DNA from: Lysobacter stagni
GTDB taxonomy: Bacteria > Pseudomonadota > Gammaproteobacteria > Xanthomonadales > Xanthomonadaceae
Assembly (NCBI RefSeq): GCF_030053425.1
Contig: NZ_JASGBI010000002.1
Location: 186,001-250,000 of the forward strand
Reading direction: 5' to 3'
Length of the DNA: 64,000 bases
Part shown: one piece after another, positions 42,346 through 52,074 of the stretch
Numbering within the stretch: the first letter of the stretch is position 1
How the letters are laid out: each line of letters starts with the position of its first letter
Program-made: the position numbers and the translations under genes
Notes under the pieces: generated by a model
Databases searched by the model: none
The model's input: the letters and a program-made list of their open reading frames with translations, nothing else
What the model was told of the DNA's origin: nothing

Positions 42346-42876
42346 TTATTGAACTTCGTACAGTGACTGCAACAGCACTTCGGCGCCGTTGGACGCGCGG
42401 CTGTGCACGGTGATCCGGTAGACCTGCATCTGCGAGGTGCACTCGTCAGCGGACATGTCCAGGTTGTTGGTGCAGGAACTCGACACGCCGCGGCCGAAGT
42501 CTTCGACGACGAACTGCGGGCGGATGTCGTTGGTGGCCGCCGCGGCCAGACGCCAGCCGCCGGCGGTGTCCCAGAAATCGTCGGCTTCCCAGGCCGCGGC
42601 CTGGCCCGAGGCCGCGCGTGCGCAGGCGCCATTGGAGCAGCCCGATGACGGCAACCCCGGCTTGCCCGACGCGACGCCCTCGGCTTCGCGCAGGCCGGCT
42701 TCGGCGGCCTGGAAGGCCATTGCGCGCGTAACGGTGTTGGCCGCCATGCGTTCCTGCAGGATCGTGCCGCGCATCGACGCCAGGCCCAGCAGGGTGACGA
42801 TCAGCAGGAGCAGCAGCACCACCACCAGGGCGGCGCCGCGCTGCTGCGCGGGACGGGGCGGCTGGATGTTCCTCAT
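42346..42876 (-). CDS. pilX: Minor pilin PilX
   Basis: The 176-residue protein starts MRNIQPPRPAQQRGAALVVVLLLLLIVTLLGLASMRG, the PilX type of prepilin, which has GAALVVVL rather than GFTLIE, and then ILQERMAANTVTRAMAFQAAEAGLREAE. The start at 42876 lies just before the pilW stop. It would sit between PilW and PilY1 in the tip complex. Cysteines pair in the globular part. Confidence 0.92.
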   Translation of the reverse strand: MRNIQPPRPAQQRGAALVVVLLLLLIVTLLGLASMRGTILQERMAANTVTRAMAFQAAEAGLREAEGVASGKPGLPSSGCSNGACARAASGQAAAWEADDFWDTAGGWRLAAAATNDIRPQFVVEDFGRGVSSSCTNNLDMSADECTSQMQVYRITVHSRASNGAEVLLQSLYEVQ

Positions 42877-42887
42877 GACTGCGTTCC

Positions 42888-44003
42888 TCACAGCACGCCC
42901 TCCCGGTTGCGCACGGCCACGACATGGGTCAACTGGCGCGTCAGCACGTTGCCGTCGGTGCCCTGGATGTTGCGGCCGGTCATTCCGCCGGCGGTGCCGT
43001 CGACGGTCAGGGTGAGCCGGACCGCATTGACCTGACGCCAGTTGGCCACGCCGGTGCCGGCGTCGACGTAGGCTGTCGAACCATTGGAGCGGTACTGCAG
43101 CTGCATGTTGTTGACGCCTTCGGCGACTTCGACCGGCTGTTCGAGCTGCGAGGGAGTACCGGTTGCGTCGGTGCTGGTGAGCCGCACGCGGTACAGCGAG
43201 CGACCACCGCGGGCGTTGTTGCCGACGTACCAGCGCACCGTCACCACCTTCGCCACCAGTGCGGGCGCGTCGCTGGACGGCACGCACTTCACGTCGGGCG
43301 CCGTGCCGGTGGGCACCAGCAGGCAGCTGCCGGTGGTGGGCGTGGTCGTGCAGCCAGCCGGTTCGTCCGGCACCAGCCAGCTCACGCAGTTGCCGGGCGC
43401 GCTTCCGCCGGTCGCGTGCTGCAGGTCGTTACCGCTGATGCCGCTGATCTGGAAGATGTAGGCGCGCGAGGTGTTGCACGCCACGACGATGTCGTTGGCG
43501 GCGAAGCCCGTGACGCTGCCCATCGTGATGGCATTGACCGGCAACAGCTGCTGCGTGACCGAGGCCTGGTTCTCGTTGGCCAGCTGGACGTCGACGGCAT
43601 CGGTGCCTGTCACGCGCTGCGCGGCGGCGGTGCCCGTCGTCGTGCCGGGTGCGGCCACGTTGCCTTCGTAGCCCAGCATGCCGTTGTCGAACTGCGTCCA
43701 CCACGCGGTGTTGCGGCTGGTGAGCAGGTTGACGATGGTGGCGCTGGCGCCGCACGGAATGCCGCCGGCCTCACGCAGGTCGCGGCTCATGATCTCGAAC
43801 GAGACGCGGCTGTTTTCCTGGATGCGGTTGAGCGTTTCGGTGGAGGCGTAGATGCGCTGGTTGGACAGGAACAGTCCACCCGCGGCCGCCACCACCAGCA
43901 GACCGAGGATCAGCGAGATCATCAGTTCGATGAGCGAGAAACCGCGCGCGCCACGTGCGCCCACGACTCCCCGGATGGCCTTGTTGCGTCGCATGGAGGT
44001 CAT
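42888..44003 (-). CDS. pilW: Minor pilin PilW
   Basis: The 371-residue protein has the GFSLIELMISLILGLLVVAAAGGLFLSNQRIYASTETLNRIQENSR prepilin N-terminus characteristic of PilW, with invariant Glu, and a large globular domain with three Cys pairs. The ATG at 44003 lies three bases before the pilV stop. PilW anchors the minor pilin complex that initiates pilus assembly. Confidence 0.93.
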   Translation of the reverse strand: MTSMRRNKAIRGVVGARGARGFSLIELMISLILGLLVVAAAGGLFLSNQRIYASTETLNRIQENSRVSFEIMSRDLREAGGIPCGASATIVNLLTSRNTAWWTQFDNGMLGYEGNVAAPGTTTGTAAAQRVTGTDAVDVQLANENQASVTQQLLPVNAITMGSVTGFAANDIVVACNTSRAYIFQISGISGNDLQHATGGSAPGNCVSWLVPDEPAGCTTTPTTGSCLLVPTGTAPDVKCVPSSDAPALVAKVVTVRWYVGNNARGGRSLYRVRLTSTDATGTPSQLEQPVEVAEGVNNMQLQYRSNGSTAYVDAGTGVANWRQVNAVRLTLTVDGTAGGMTGRNIQGTDGNVLTRQLTHVVAVRNREGVL

Positions 44004-44006
44004 GTC

Positions 44007-44486
44007 TCAGAGCCTGCTGTTGATTTCGAACTTCTCTTCGGCCGAACCGCCGGCCGCGCGGCTGTCGTTCCACTGGACGCCCACCACGCACGAGCTGGTG
44101 GACTGGTCGCAGTCGATGCGGCCGCAGGCGTCGCCGCCCATCGCGCCCTGCAGGCCGGCCAGCCAGCCGTTGAAGACGGAGTAGTCGTTGGTGTCGCCTT
44201 CCGCCGCGGTCTGTGCGGCGCAGACGAAGCCCGGCACGTCGTACCTGCCGGCAAGCGCGTTGGCGCGGTCCAGGCGGAGCGTGTCGTAGGCGCTGTAGAT
44301 GTGGATCACCGCCTGCGAGCGGCCGGCGGAGCTGTTGCTGTTCTTCAGCGTGATCGCCTGCAGGGCCGCGATGCCCAGCATGCCGATGGCCATGACCAGC
44401 ACCGCGATCAGGACCTCGAGCAGGCTCGAGCCTTTCTGGCGGGCGGGGGAACGCGGAACGCGCTGGATGTGCATGGGCTTCCTCAT
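44007..44486 (-). CDS. pilV: Minor pilin PilV
   Basis: The 159-residue protein starts MRKPMHIQRVPRSPARQKGSSLLEVLIAVLVMAIGMLGIAALQ, a PilV-type prepilin with the GSSLLEVL cleavage site. The ATG at 44486 falls one base after the fimT stop. The globular part has CGRIDCDQSTSSC. It belongs to the FimT/PilVWX priming complex. Confidence 0.92.
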   Translation of the reverse strand: MRKPMHIQRVPRSPARQKGSSLLEVLIAVLVMAIGMLGIAALQAITLKNSNSSAGRSQAVIHIYSAYDTLRLDRANALAGRYDVPGFVCAAQTAAEGDTNDYSVFNGWLAGLQGAMGGDACGRIDCDQSTSSCVVGVQWNDSRAAGGSAEEKFEINSRL

Positions 44487-44487
44487 G

Positions 44488-45072
44488 TCAGTTCGCCGGC
44501 GCGGTGCACGAAGCGGTGCCGTTGCGCGACGCCACGCCGATACGGCCCACGGACACCGATACGTCGCGGGTGTTCTCGGCAGCCGGCACCTTGGTCGAGC
44601 ACAGACCGATCGCGCCCGTGCGCGCGCCGGCATTGCCCACCCGGGCGAAGCCGTCGGCGCTGAACGCGATGCGGTTGTTGGTGGCGACGTTGGTGCTGCT
44701 GGTGACCGTGAGCTCGCCGGTCGTGACCTGGATGGCGCGGATCAGCTCCTCGCCACTGTCCACCGAGCCGTCGGCGTCGTTGTCGGCGAAGATGATCAGG
44801 TTCGCCCAGTTGCTACCGGAGCACGAAGCGTTGTCCGTACTCGGGCAGACGACCACGCGACCGTTCCGGCGCACGGCCTCGGATTTCGCGATCTGCATGC
44901 CCGCCACCAGCTCGTTGGCGGAAGCGCTCAGCTTGTTGCGGTTGATCATGCTGGTGAAGCTGGGCACCGCGATGGCCATGACAATGCCCAGCACGACCAG
45001 CACGACCAGCAGCTCGACCAGTGAAAAGCCGCGATTGGCGGCCTGTTTGTTGCATTCATGCAGGCGCAGCAT
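44488..45072 (-). CDS. fimT: FimT/FimU-type minor pilin, first gene of the operon
   Basis: The 194-residue protein has a GFSLVELLVVLVVLGIVMAIAVPSFTSMINR prepilin helix after a 15-residue leader (MLRLHECNKQAANRG) and a GspH-like C-terminal domain with cysteine pairs (VVCPSTDNASC). It begins the leftward operon fimT-pilV-pilW-pilX-pilY1-pilE. A 138-base gap separates it from the divergent histidine kinase, which should hold the operon promoter. Confidence 0.88.
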   Translation of the reverse strand: MLRLHECNKQAANRGFSLVELLVVLVVLGIVMAIAVPSFTSMINRNKLSASANELVAGMQIAKSEAVRRNGRVVVCPSTDNASCSGSNWANLIIFADNDADGSVDSGEELIRAIQVTTGELTVTSSTNVATNNRIAFSADGFARVGNAGARTGAIGLCSTKVPAAENTRDVSVSVGRIGVASRNGTASCTAPAN

Positions 45073-45210
45073 GCGTCCCCGCCCCAGAGTGTCCCCAGCG
45101 ATACGGTAGGGGTTGGTCCGGGTCGACGCCACCCGGGACCGATGGGTGGGCGGGATCAATGCATGAACGGTCCCGCCCCTACCCGTTCTGGGACAGGCAT
45201 CATTACGCAC

Positions 45211-46245
45211 ATGACGACACCTTCCGCCTTGCGCGCGATCGACGCACCTCAGCCGCTGGATACGCTCTGGCAGGCCCCCACGATCGTGTGGGTGGTGCTG
45301 GCCGGCGAATGCCTCGCGGTGGTGCTGGCGCTGGCACCCGGCGCGAGCGGCAGTCGACTGATCTACTTCGGCCTGGCCTCGCTGGTGATCCAGTGGGTGT
45401 CACTGCTTTCGCTGGGTTTGCTGTTCGCCCTGCGACGCTGGCTGTCGAACCTTCGCCCGCAGCAGCTGGCCTGGGTCGCGCTCGTGCTGCTGCTGCTCAA
45501 TACGTGGCTGGTGACAGGCATGGCGTGGTGGGTCTTCGGCCCGGACTGGGCGTTGGCGCGGGATGGTTGGCCGGCGCTGATCCTGCAACTGACAGGCATC
45601 GTCCTGTCGGTGGGCCTGCTGGGGCTGGCGGCATTCGAGAACGCCTGGCGTGGTCGCCTGCACGCGGTGCGTGCCAAGCAGTCCGAACTGCTGGCGCTGC
45701 AGGCACGCATCCGGCCGCATTTCCTGTTCAACACACTCAACACCGGTGCGGCGCTGGTGCATCGCCGGCCGGAAGAAGTCGAACGCCTGCTGCTCGATCT
45801 GGCGGACCTGTTCCGCGCCGCACTGGCCGGACCGCGCGACATCTCGCTGGAAGACGAGCTCGCCCTCGCCCGCCGCTATCTGGAAATCGAATCGCTGCGC
45901 TTCGGCGACCGCCTGACGGTGGACTGGAAGCTGCCACGACAACTGCCCGCGGTCACCGTGCCCGCGCTGTCCATCCAGCCACTGGTGGAGAACGCGATCC
46001 GCCACGGCATCGAACGTCGGCCGGAAGGCGGCGATGTCGAGATCGCCGTGACGACCACGGCCGACACGGTGATCGTGCGCATCACCAATCCGCTGCCCTC
46101 CGGCGGCGAGAACCGGCCGGGGCATCAGGTCGGACTGAACGCTTCGCAGGTGCGCATCGAAGCGCTGACGGGTGGGCGCGGCAGCGTGCTGACGCAGCAG
46201 GAAGGCAAGCGTTTCATCGCCACGGTGCGCCTGCCCGTCGGGTGA
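45211..46245 (+). CDS. AlgZ/FimS-like LytS-type sensor histidine kinase
   Basis: The 344-residue membrane protein has four helices (about 24-42, 51-73, 86-105, 122-142) and a His_kinase domain with IRPHFLFNTLN (phosphoacceptor His170) and the N box LVENAIRHGI. It lacks a canonical DHp H box, as in the LytS group. ATG 45211 is used; an in-frame ATG at 45163 is an alternative. In Pseudomonas, FimS (AlgZ) with AlgR controls the minor-pilin operon, and this gene lies divergent to that operon. The cognate regulator is not in the window. Confidence 0.85.
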   Translation: MTTPSALRAIDAPQPLDTLWQAPTIVWVVLAGECLAVVLALAPGASGSRLIYFGLASLVIQWVSLLSLGLLFALRRWLSNLRPQQLAWVALVLLLLNTWLVTGMAWWVFGPDWALARDGWPALILQLTGIVLSVGLLGLAAFENAWRGRLHAVRAKQSELLALQARIRPHFLFNTLNTGAALVHRRPEEVERLLLDLADLFRAALAGPRDISLEDELALARRYLEIESLRFGDRLTVDWKLPRQLPAVTVPALSIQPLVENAIRHGIERRPEGGDVEIAVTTTADTVIVRITNPLPSGGENRPGHQVGLNASQVRIEALTGGRGSVLTQQEGKRFIATVRLPVG

Positions 46246-46315
46246 GGCGGGCCGCTTTCGCGGCACCGCCAGGACGGCAGCGACCTGCCGCCGTCACCGC
46301 ACGCAACCGGACGCG

Positions 46316-47689
46316 TTACGCCACGACGCGATAGCAGGGCTTGTACTCGCCCGCGATCTTCATGCGGCGCTGCCGCACGAACGCCCGCAACAGCGCATCG
46401 AGCGACTGCATCATGTCCGGATCGCCGTGGATCTCGAACGGGCCGTGCGCCTCGATGCGACGCATGCCGTCCTCCTTCACGTTGCCGGCGACGATGCCCG
46501 AGAACGCACGGCGCAGGTCCGCGGCCAGCTCATGCGGCTTGCGGCCGTGGTGCAGGTCCAGCGCGGCCATCGCTTCGTGCGTGGGCACGAACGGACGCTG
46601 GAACGCCAGCGGGATGTCCACCGACCAGTTGAAGAAGAACGAATCCTTCTGCGCGATGCGGTGCTCGCGCACCTTGCGGATGCCCACGGACATGCGCTTG
46701 GCCACCTGGTCCGGGTCGCCGATGATGATCTCGTAACGCTGCGTCGCCGCTTCGCCGAGCGTGAGGCGGATGAACTTGTCGATCTGCTCGAAGTACGGCG
46801 CCGCACCGGTCGGGCCGGTGAGGATCAGCGGGAACGGCAGATGCGCGTTCTCCTCGCGCAGCAGGATGCCCAGCAGATAGAGGATCTCCTCCGCCGTACC
46901 CACGCCGCCCGGGAACACGATGATGCCGTGACCCAGACGCACGAAGGCCTCCAGGCGCTTTTCGATGTCCGGCATGATCACCAGGTGGTTGACGATCGGG
47001 TTCGGCGATTCGGCCGCGATGATGCCCGGCTCGGTGATGCCGATGTAGCGCGTCTTGAAGCGGCGCTGCTTGGCATGCGCGATCGTCGCGCCCTTCATCG
47101 GTCCCTTCATCGCGCCCGGGCCGCAGCCGGTGCAGATGTCGAGCCCGCGCAGGCCCAGTTCGTATCCGACCTGCTTGGTGTAGACGTATTCGTCGCGCGA
47201 GATGGAGTGGCCACCCCAGCACACGACCAGGTTGGGCTCGGCCGGGTGCAGGATGCGCGCGTTGCGCAGCAGACCGAACACCGCGTCGGTGATGCCGTCG
47301 GTGCTTTGCAGGTCGCGGCCTGTATCGGGACCCAGGTCCATCGCGGTGTACGCAAGGTCGCGCACCACGGCGAACAGCAGTTCGGCGACGCCGCGGATGA
47401 TTTCGCCATCGACGAACGCCATCGCCGGCGCGTTCTGCAGGTCGATGCGCATGCCGCGATCCTGCTGGTGCACTTCGATGTCGAAGTCGGGGTACAGCTC
47501 GCGCGCGGCGCGCGGGTCGTCCGACGCGCTGCCACTGGTCAGCACCGCCAGAGCGCAGCGCCGCAGCAGGTCGTGCATGCCGGTGGAGACGTCGCGCAGG
47601 CGCGCGACCTCGTTGTGCGACAACACGTCCAGTCCGCCCTTGGGATAGATGCGGGCGTTGACGGTGGGAAGGGTGGTTTCGTTGCTCAT
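46316..47689 (-). CDS. ppnN: Nucleotide 5'-monophosphate nucleosidase PpnN (LOG family)
   Basis: The 457-residue protein has the family signature GGVGTAEE at about 260 and the ICTGCGPGAMKGPMKG segment, with N- and C-terminal extensions as in E. coli PpnN (YgdH, 454). It cleaves purine and pyrimidine nucleotide monophosphates to base and ribose 5-phosphate and is activated by (p)ppGpp in E. coli. A 120-base gap separates it from the receptor gene's terminator. Confidence 0.95.
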   Translation of the reverse strand: MSNETTLPTVNARIYPKGGLDVLSHNEVARLRDVSTGMHDLLRRCALAVLTSGSASDDPRAARELYPDFDIEVHQQDRGMRIDLQNAPAMAFVDGEIIRGVAELLFAVVRDLAYTAMDLGPDTGRDLQSTDGITDAVFGLLRNARILHPAEPNLVVCWGGHSISRDEYVYTKQVGYELGLRGLDICTGCGPGAMKGPMKGATIAHAKQRRFKTRYIGITEPGIIAAESPNPIVNHLVIMPDIEKRLEAFVRLGHGIIVFPGGVGTAEEILYLLGILLREENAHLPFPLILTGPTGAAPYFEQIDKFIRLTLGEAATQRYEIIIGDPDQVAKRMSVGIRKVREHRIAQKDSFFFNWSVDIPLAFQRPFVPTHEAMAALDLHHGRKPHELAADLRRAFSGIVAGNVKEDGMRRIEAHGPFEIHGDPDMMQSLDALLRAFVRQRRMKIAGEYKPCYRVVA

Positions 47690-47744
47690 CCAGCTCTCTT
47701 TCTGTCTTCGTCGTTGTTTGGCAATGCGACTCTAGCCCCCTCCC

Positions 47745-47780
47745 CCACAAAAAGAAAACGGCCGGGTTTCCCCGGCCGTT
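47745..47780 (-). terminator. Terminator of the TonB-dependent receptor gene
   Basis: AACGGCCGGG (47757-47766) pairs with CCCGGCCGTT (47771-47780) and is followed on the minus strand by TTCTTTTTGTG. It lies 26 bases after the receptor stop. Confidence 0.9.
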
Positions 47781-47805
47781 CTCCTGTATCGCGTGGATCG
47801 ATGGA

Positions 47806-50800
47806 TCAGAACTCGTAACGCAGACCCACCGAGAGCGACCACTGCGAGATGCCGTTGGTCTGGCCGTCGGCATTGGTCGGCAGGCCCAGCGCGGTGGCCT
47901 GGCCGAACTCGGTGCCACTGCGGTACGTGTACACGTACTTGCCGGTGGCGCGATCGATACCGACCACCTGGGCGACCGCGTTGTTGGCGTTGAAGCCGTA
48001 GTCGATCACGTGGCCCCAGTCCTTGTTCAGCAGGTTGCCGATGTTCTGGATGTCGAACCAGATCTGCGACTTGTGGCCTTCGAAGAAGCCCGGCAGTTCC
48101 TGGCTGATGCGCACGTCGAACGTGTTGACCCAGCCGGCGCGGAAGCCGTTCTCCGGAGCGACCTGACCACGGTAGGCCTGCAGGTCAGTCTGCGTGCCCA
48201 TCCACTTCCAGAAGTCCTGCTCCATCTGCGCGTTGGCGGTGAACGCACCCGTCGTGGCGTTGAGCGTGCCGAACAGCACGTCGCCCGGGCCCGCCGGCAC
48301 GTAGAACAGGTCGTTGAAGGTACGACCGTCGCCGTTGGAATCGCCGCTGAAGATGTAGCTGTACGGACGGCCGCTGCGGCCTTCGTAGAACAGGCCCACG
48401 TGCGTGGCGTAGTCACCGAAGAACTTGTGGTCCCAGTTCAGCGCACCGGTGATGCGGTCGCGGATCTCGTAGCGGGCCGTCGAGCTGGTCGGCTCGTTGA
48501 TGTTGAAGCCCAGCTGCGAGCCGTAGCCCGAACCCGCCGTCGAGCTGGTCAGCGCGGACACTTCCTCGGCGTTGGTGTAGGTGTACGCCAGGCTCCACGA
48601 CCAGTCGCTGCCTTCCACGAACGGCTGGGTCAGCGACACCGTGAACTGCTGGCCCTTGCCCTTGCCGGTGTTCTCCAGCGCGTAGACGTCGCCGAAGTAG
48701 CTGTTGTTGCCGAAGCGCGCGGTCGCGTTGCGGTTGACCGAGTTCGGGTTCCAGTACAGCACGCGGCCGTCCGGACCCAGGAAGCCCGGGCCGACGTTGA
48801 GGCTGCGGTAGAACAGGCCGTTCTTGACGTCGGTCAGCAGCAGTTCGGCCGACGCGACGATGCCGTTCCACGGGGTCTCGACGTCGAGGGCAACGTTGGC
48901 CTTCCACACCGACGGCAGCTCGAAGTCTTCGGAGATCAGGTTGACGTTGCGCACGCCCGCGCCCGTTGCCGGGATCGGCTGGTTGAAGCCGTCGCCGCTG
49001 AACTGCACGCCGTTGTTGCACAGCCCGGTGGCCGGGTTGAAGCCGGTGGTCGGGTTGGTGGCGGGGCCCGTGCAGTTGATGACCTGCGTGTTGGTGGCCG
49101 ACCAGGTGCCCGGCGTACCGTAGGCGATGTAGTTCATGCCGGTGCTGCTGTAGGCGTTGCCCACCCACACGTTCGGCGCGTCACCCTGGAACAGACCGAT
49201 GCCACCGCGCAGCTGGGCCGGACGCTCCCAGTCGAAGCTGTAGTTGAAGCCGAAGCGCGGCTGGATCAGGAAGTCGTCGGTGTAGGTGGTGGTGTTGTCC
49301 AGACCGAAACCACCGTTCGGGCAGCTGGTCGGGCCGGTGTTGTTACCCACGCGCGGCGAGGCGAAGCAGGCGTTGAACGGCGGGGTCGGCGTGGCTTCCG
49401 CGCGGTCGGCACGGATGCCGAAGTTCAGCGTCAGGTTCTGCGTGGCGTACCAGGTGTCCTGCACGAACAGGCCCAGGCGCTTGTCCTTGTAGCGGGCCGC
49501 GATCGCGTCCGGATCGGTCGGGTTGGTCTGCAGATCGTAGTCGAAGTACTGCTTGCGGATCAGGTTGCCGTAGTCCGAGACACCGCCGACCTTCGGAACG
49601 TAGAAGCTGTAGTTGCCCCACGAATCCTGCAGGAAGAAGTTGTAGATCTCGTTCTCGCTGTACTCGCCACCGGCCTTGATGTCGTGGTCGCCCAGCGACC
49701 AGGTGCCGGCCAGGAAGTAGTTCCAGGTCTCGGTCAGCAGCGTGTTGCCCGGCGAGCTGCGCTCGGTGCCCAGGCGGATGGCGTCGCCGGTGTTGATGGC
49801 GGTGGAGGCGTTGCCGTCGTCGAAGAACACCGAGATGCTCGGCGCGGTGGTCGGGCTGACGCGGATCGCCGAGTAGTCGCGGTACGACACCTTGAACTCG
49901 GTCGAGAAGGTGTCGGTCCAGTCGCTGAAGAGCTGGCCGACGTAGCTTTCGACGGTCTTGACGTGGTTGTACCAGTTGGAGCTCAGGGCCAGCACGCTGG
50001 CGGTCGAGGCTTCCGGACGGACGCGGTTCTGCTCCAGCTTGCTGTAGCGGAAGTTGGCGCGGTGGGCGTCGTTGATGTTCCAGTCGAACTTGACTGCGTA
50101 CTCTTCCAGCTCGGTGTCGCCGGTGCCGGTCGTCGAACCCGGGTCGAAGCCCCACACGTCGCGCGCGATGTCCTGCACGGCGGCCACGTCGGCGGCGTTG
50201 AAGTCGGAGCCCACGGTGGCCAGCGGGTTGGTGCCCTGGCTCTTGCCGGCCGGGCCGATGTCGGTCTGCTTGAACTTCTCGTAGTTGGCGAAGAAGAACA
50301 GCTTGTCCTTGATCACCGGGCCACCGAAGGTCATGCCGTAGGTGGTCTCGTCGGTGAACTCGTCGAACGGCAGGCCGGTGACGTCCAGCGTGCTGCCCGC
50401 CACGCGGGCCGGGTAGTCGCCGAACCAGTCGCCGTCGCGGTAGCTGCCGTAGATCGAGCCGTGGAACTCGTTGGTACCGGACTTGGTGACGGCGTTGACG
50501 TTGGCGCCGGCGGCACCGGAGAACGACACGTCGTAGTTGGCCACGTTGACGTCGATGGCTTCGATCGCGTCCATCGACACCGGCTGGCGCTGGGTCGGCA
50601 TGTTGTTGCCTTCCAGGCCGAAGGTGTCGCTGGCCGAGACGCCGTCGATGGTGATCTTGTTGAAGCGCGGGTTCTGGCCGCCGGCCGAGATCGAGCCCGA
50701 CGCACGGTCGGTGACCGTCAGGCGCGGGTCGAGGCGCATGTAGTCCTGGATGTTGCCGTTGACCGAGGGCAGCGCCTCGATGACCTGGCGGCTGATGCTC

Positions 50801-51231
50801 GTGCCCGCGCCCATCTTGGTCGCGCTGAAGACATCCGAGCCGCCGGCGGCGACCGCCGTGACGGTCTCCAGCGTGGTCAGGTCGCCGGTCAGGGCGGCAT
50901 TGATGGTGTTGACCTTGTTCAGGTCGAGGAAGACGTTGTCTTCGGTCTTGGTGCCTTCGCCCGGCTTGTTGATGGTCACCGTGTAGGGACCGCCGACGCG
51001 CAGACCGCGCGCGGCGTAACGGCCGCTGGCGTCGGTGGTGGCGCGGCTGACCGTGCCCGACTCGACGTGGGTGATCGTCACTTCGGCGCCGACGACGGGC
51101 TGGCCGTCGGTGCGGGTCACCAGGCCGCCGACGCCGGCGGACGTGGCCTGCGCGAATACCGGCGCGGTGGCAAGGGCGGCAAGCAGACCAAGCGTGAGCT
51201 TGGACATCCGGACGCGATTGTGATGGGTCAT
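47806..51231 (-). CDS. Oar-like TonB-dependent outer-membrane receptor
   Basis: The 1141-residue protein has a signal peptide (MTHHNRVRMSKLTLGLLAALATAPVFAQA), a carboxypeptidase-regulatory-like domain (about 32-115, GLVTRTDGQPVVGAEVTITHVESG), a plug (LPSVNGNIQDYMRLDPRL, about 165-240) and a barrel that ends in Phe (SLSVGLRYEF). This layout is that of Oar-type receptors, common in Xanthomonadaceae. No substrate can be read from sequence. The gene is monocistronic, bounded by a terminator and a 236-base upstream gap. Confidence 0.9.
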   Translation of the reverse strand: MTHHNRVRMSKLTLGLLAALATAPVFAQATSAGVGGLVTRTDGQPVVGAEVTITHVESGTVSRATTDASGRYAARGLRVGGPYTVTINKPGEGTKTEDNVFLDLNKVNTINAALTGDLTTLETVTAVAAGGSDVFSATKMGAGTSISRQVIEALPSVNGNIQDYMRLDPRLTVTDRASGSISAGGQNPRFNKITIDGVSASDTFGLEGNNMPTQRQPVSMDAIEAIDVNVANYDVSFSGAAGANVNAVTKSGTNEFHGSIYGSYRDGDWFGDYPARVAGSTLDVTGLPFDEFTDETTYGMTFGGPVIKDKLFFFANYEKFKQTDIGPAGKSQGTNPLATVGSDFNAADVAAVQDIARDVWGFDPGSTTGTGDTELEEYAVKFDWNINDAHRANFRYSKLEQNRVRPEASTASVLALSSNWYNHVKTVESYVGQLFSDWTDTFSTEFKVSYRDYSAIRVSPTTAPSISVFFDDGNASTAINTGDAIRLGTERSSPGNTLLTETWNYFLAGTWSLGDHDIKAGGEYSENEIYNFFLQDSWGNYSFYVPKVGGVSDYGNLIRKQYFDYDLQTNPTDPDAIAARYKDKRLGLFVQDTWYATQNLTLNFGIRADRAEATPTPPFNACFASPRVGNNTGPTSCPNGGFGLDNTTTYTDDFLIQPRFGFNYSFDWERPAQLRGGIGLFQGDAPNVWVGNAYSSTGMNYIAYGTPGTWSATNTQVINCTGPATNPTTGFNPATGLCNNGVQFSGDGFNQPIPATGAGVRNVNLISEDFELPSVWKANVALDVETPWNGIVASAELLLTDVKNGLFYRSLNVGPGFLGPDGRVLYWNPNSVNRNATARFGNNSYFGDVYALENTGKGKGQQFTVSLTQPFVEGSDWSWSLAYTYTNAEEVSALTSSTAGSGYGSQLGFNINEPTSSTARYEIRDRITGALNWDHKFFGDYATHVGLFYEGRSGRPYSYIFSGDSNGDGRTFNDLFYVPAGPGDVLFGTLNATTGAFTANAQMEQDFWKWMGTQTDLQAYRGQVAPENGFRAGWVNTFDVRISQELPGFFEGHKSQIWFDIQNIGNLLNKDWGHVIDYGFNANNAVAQVVGIDRATGKYVYTYRSGTEFGQATALGLPTNADGQTNGISQWSLSVGLRYEF

Positions 51232-51467
51232 TGAATGGCCTCGATGCATGGGTTCAAAAGTCGGATGCGAGGCGCGACCCCGGTCGCACCTTCCGCGAGA
51301 AGTTCTGAATACCGCCCCCTGGGGCGCCGGGCCGGAGCCCGCCGGTTAACAGCAGTTTAACAGGCTAGGTGCGCGGTGTGACAGAGACGTGACGACCGTC
51401 AAAAACCGCCACACCCTGTCAAACCGGGGGTCGCAGGGTGCCGGGGCCGAAATATTTGTCGGGGCCG

Positions 51468-52064
51468 TTACGGCGGCGAGATCTGGAGGTAGGTCCCCAG
51501 GCCGTCCAGGAGCATCTGCACCGAGATGGCGACCAGCAGCATGCCCATCAGGCGCTCGATGGCGGTCAGGGCCCGCGAGCCCAACAGCTTGTAGAGAAGC
51601 GTGGCCGAGAACAGGATCGCGGAGGTGGCACCCCAGGCGATCAGCAGGGCCAGACTCCAGTCGCCCAGCCGCGCGGGCTCGTTGCTGCCCATCAGCATCA
51701 CCGCGGCCATACCGGACGGGCCGGCCACCAGCGGGATGGCCATCGGCACGATGAAGGGCTCGCCATCGGGGATTTCGCCCATCAGGCCTTCCGGCGGCGG
51801 GAAGATCATGCGGATGCCGATCAGGAACAGCACGATGCCGCCGGCGATCGCGACCGACTCCTGGCGCAGGTGCATCAGTTCCAGCGCGTACTTGCCGCCC
51901 CACAGGAACAGCATCAGCACGCCCAGGGCGATCAGCAGTTCGCGCGCGAGCACGATGCGCTGCCGCTGCGGCGGCAGGCCGCGCAGCAGGCTGAGGAATA
52001 CCGGCACGTTGCCGAGGGGGTCGAGGATCAGGAACAGCAGCAGGGCCGCCGAGGCGATGGTCAT
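51468..52064 (-). CDS. MarC family membrane protein
   Basis: The 198-residue protein has six predicted membrane helices and MarC signatures (LLLFLILDPLGNVPVFLSL, GGIVLFLIGIRMIFP, IPLVAGPSGMAAVML). The family includes MarC and YhgN; its transport role is not established. The ATG at 52064 lies 10 bases after the SDR stop on the same strand, so they may be co-transcribed with grxD. Confidence 0.9.
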   Translation of the reverse strand: MTIASAALLLFLILDPLGNVPVFLSLLRGLPPQRQRIVLARELLIALGVLMLFLWGGKYALELMHLRQESVAIAGGIVLFLIGIRMIFPPPEGLMGEIPDGEPFIVPMAIPLVAGPSGMAAVMLMGSNEPARLGDWSLALLIAWGATSAILFSATLLYKLLGSRALTAIERLMGMLLVAISVQMLLDGLGTYLQISPP

Positions 52065-52074
52065 GGCGTGGCGG

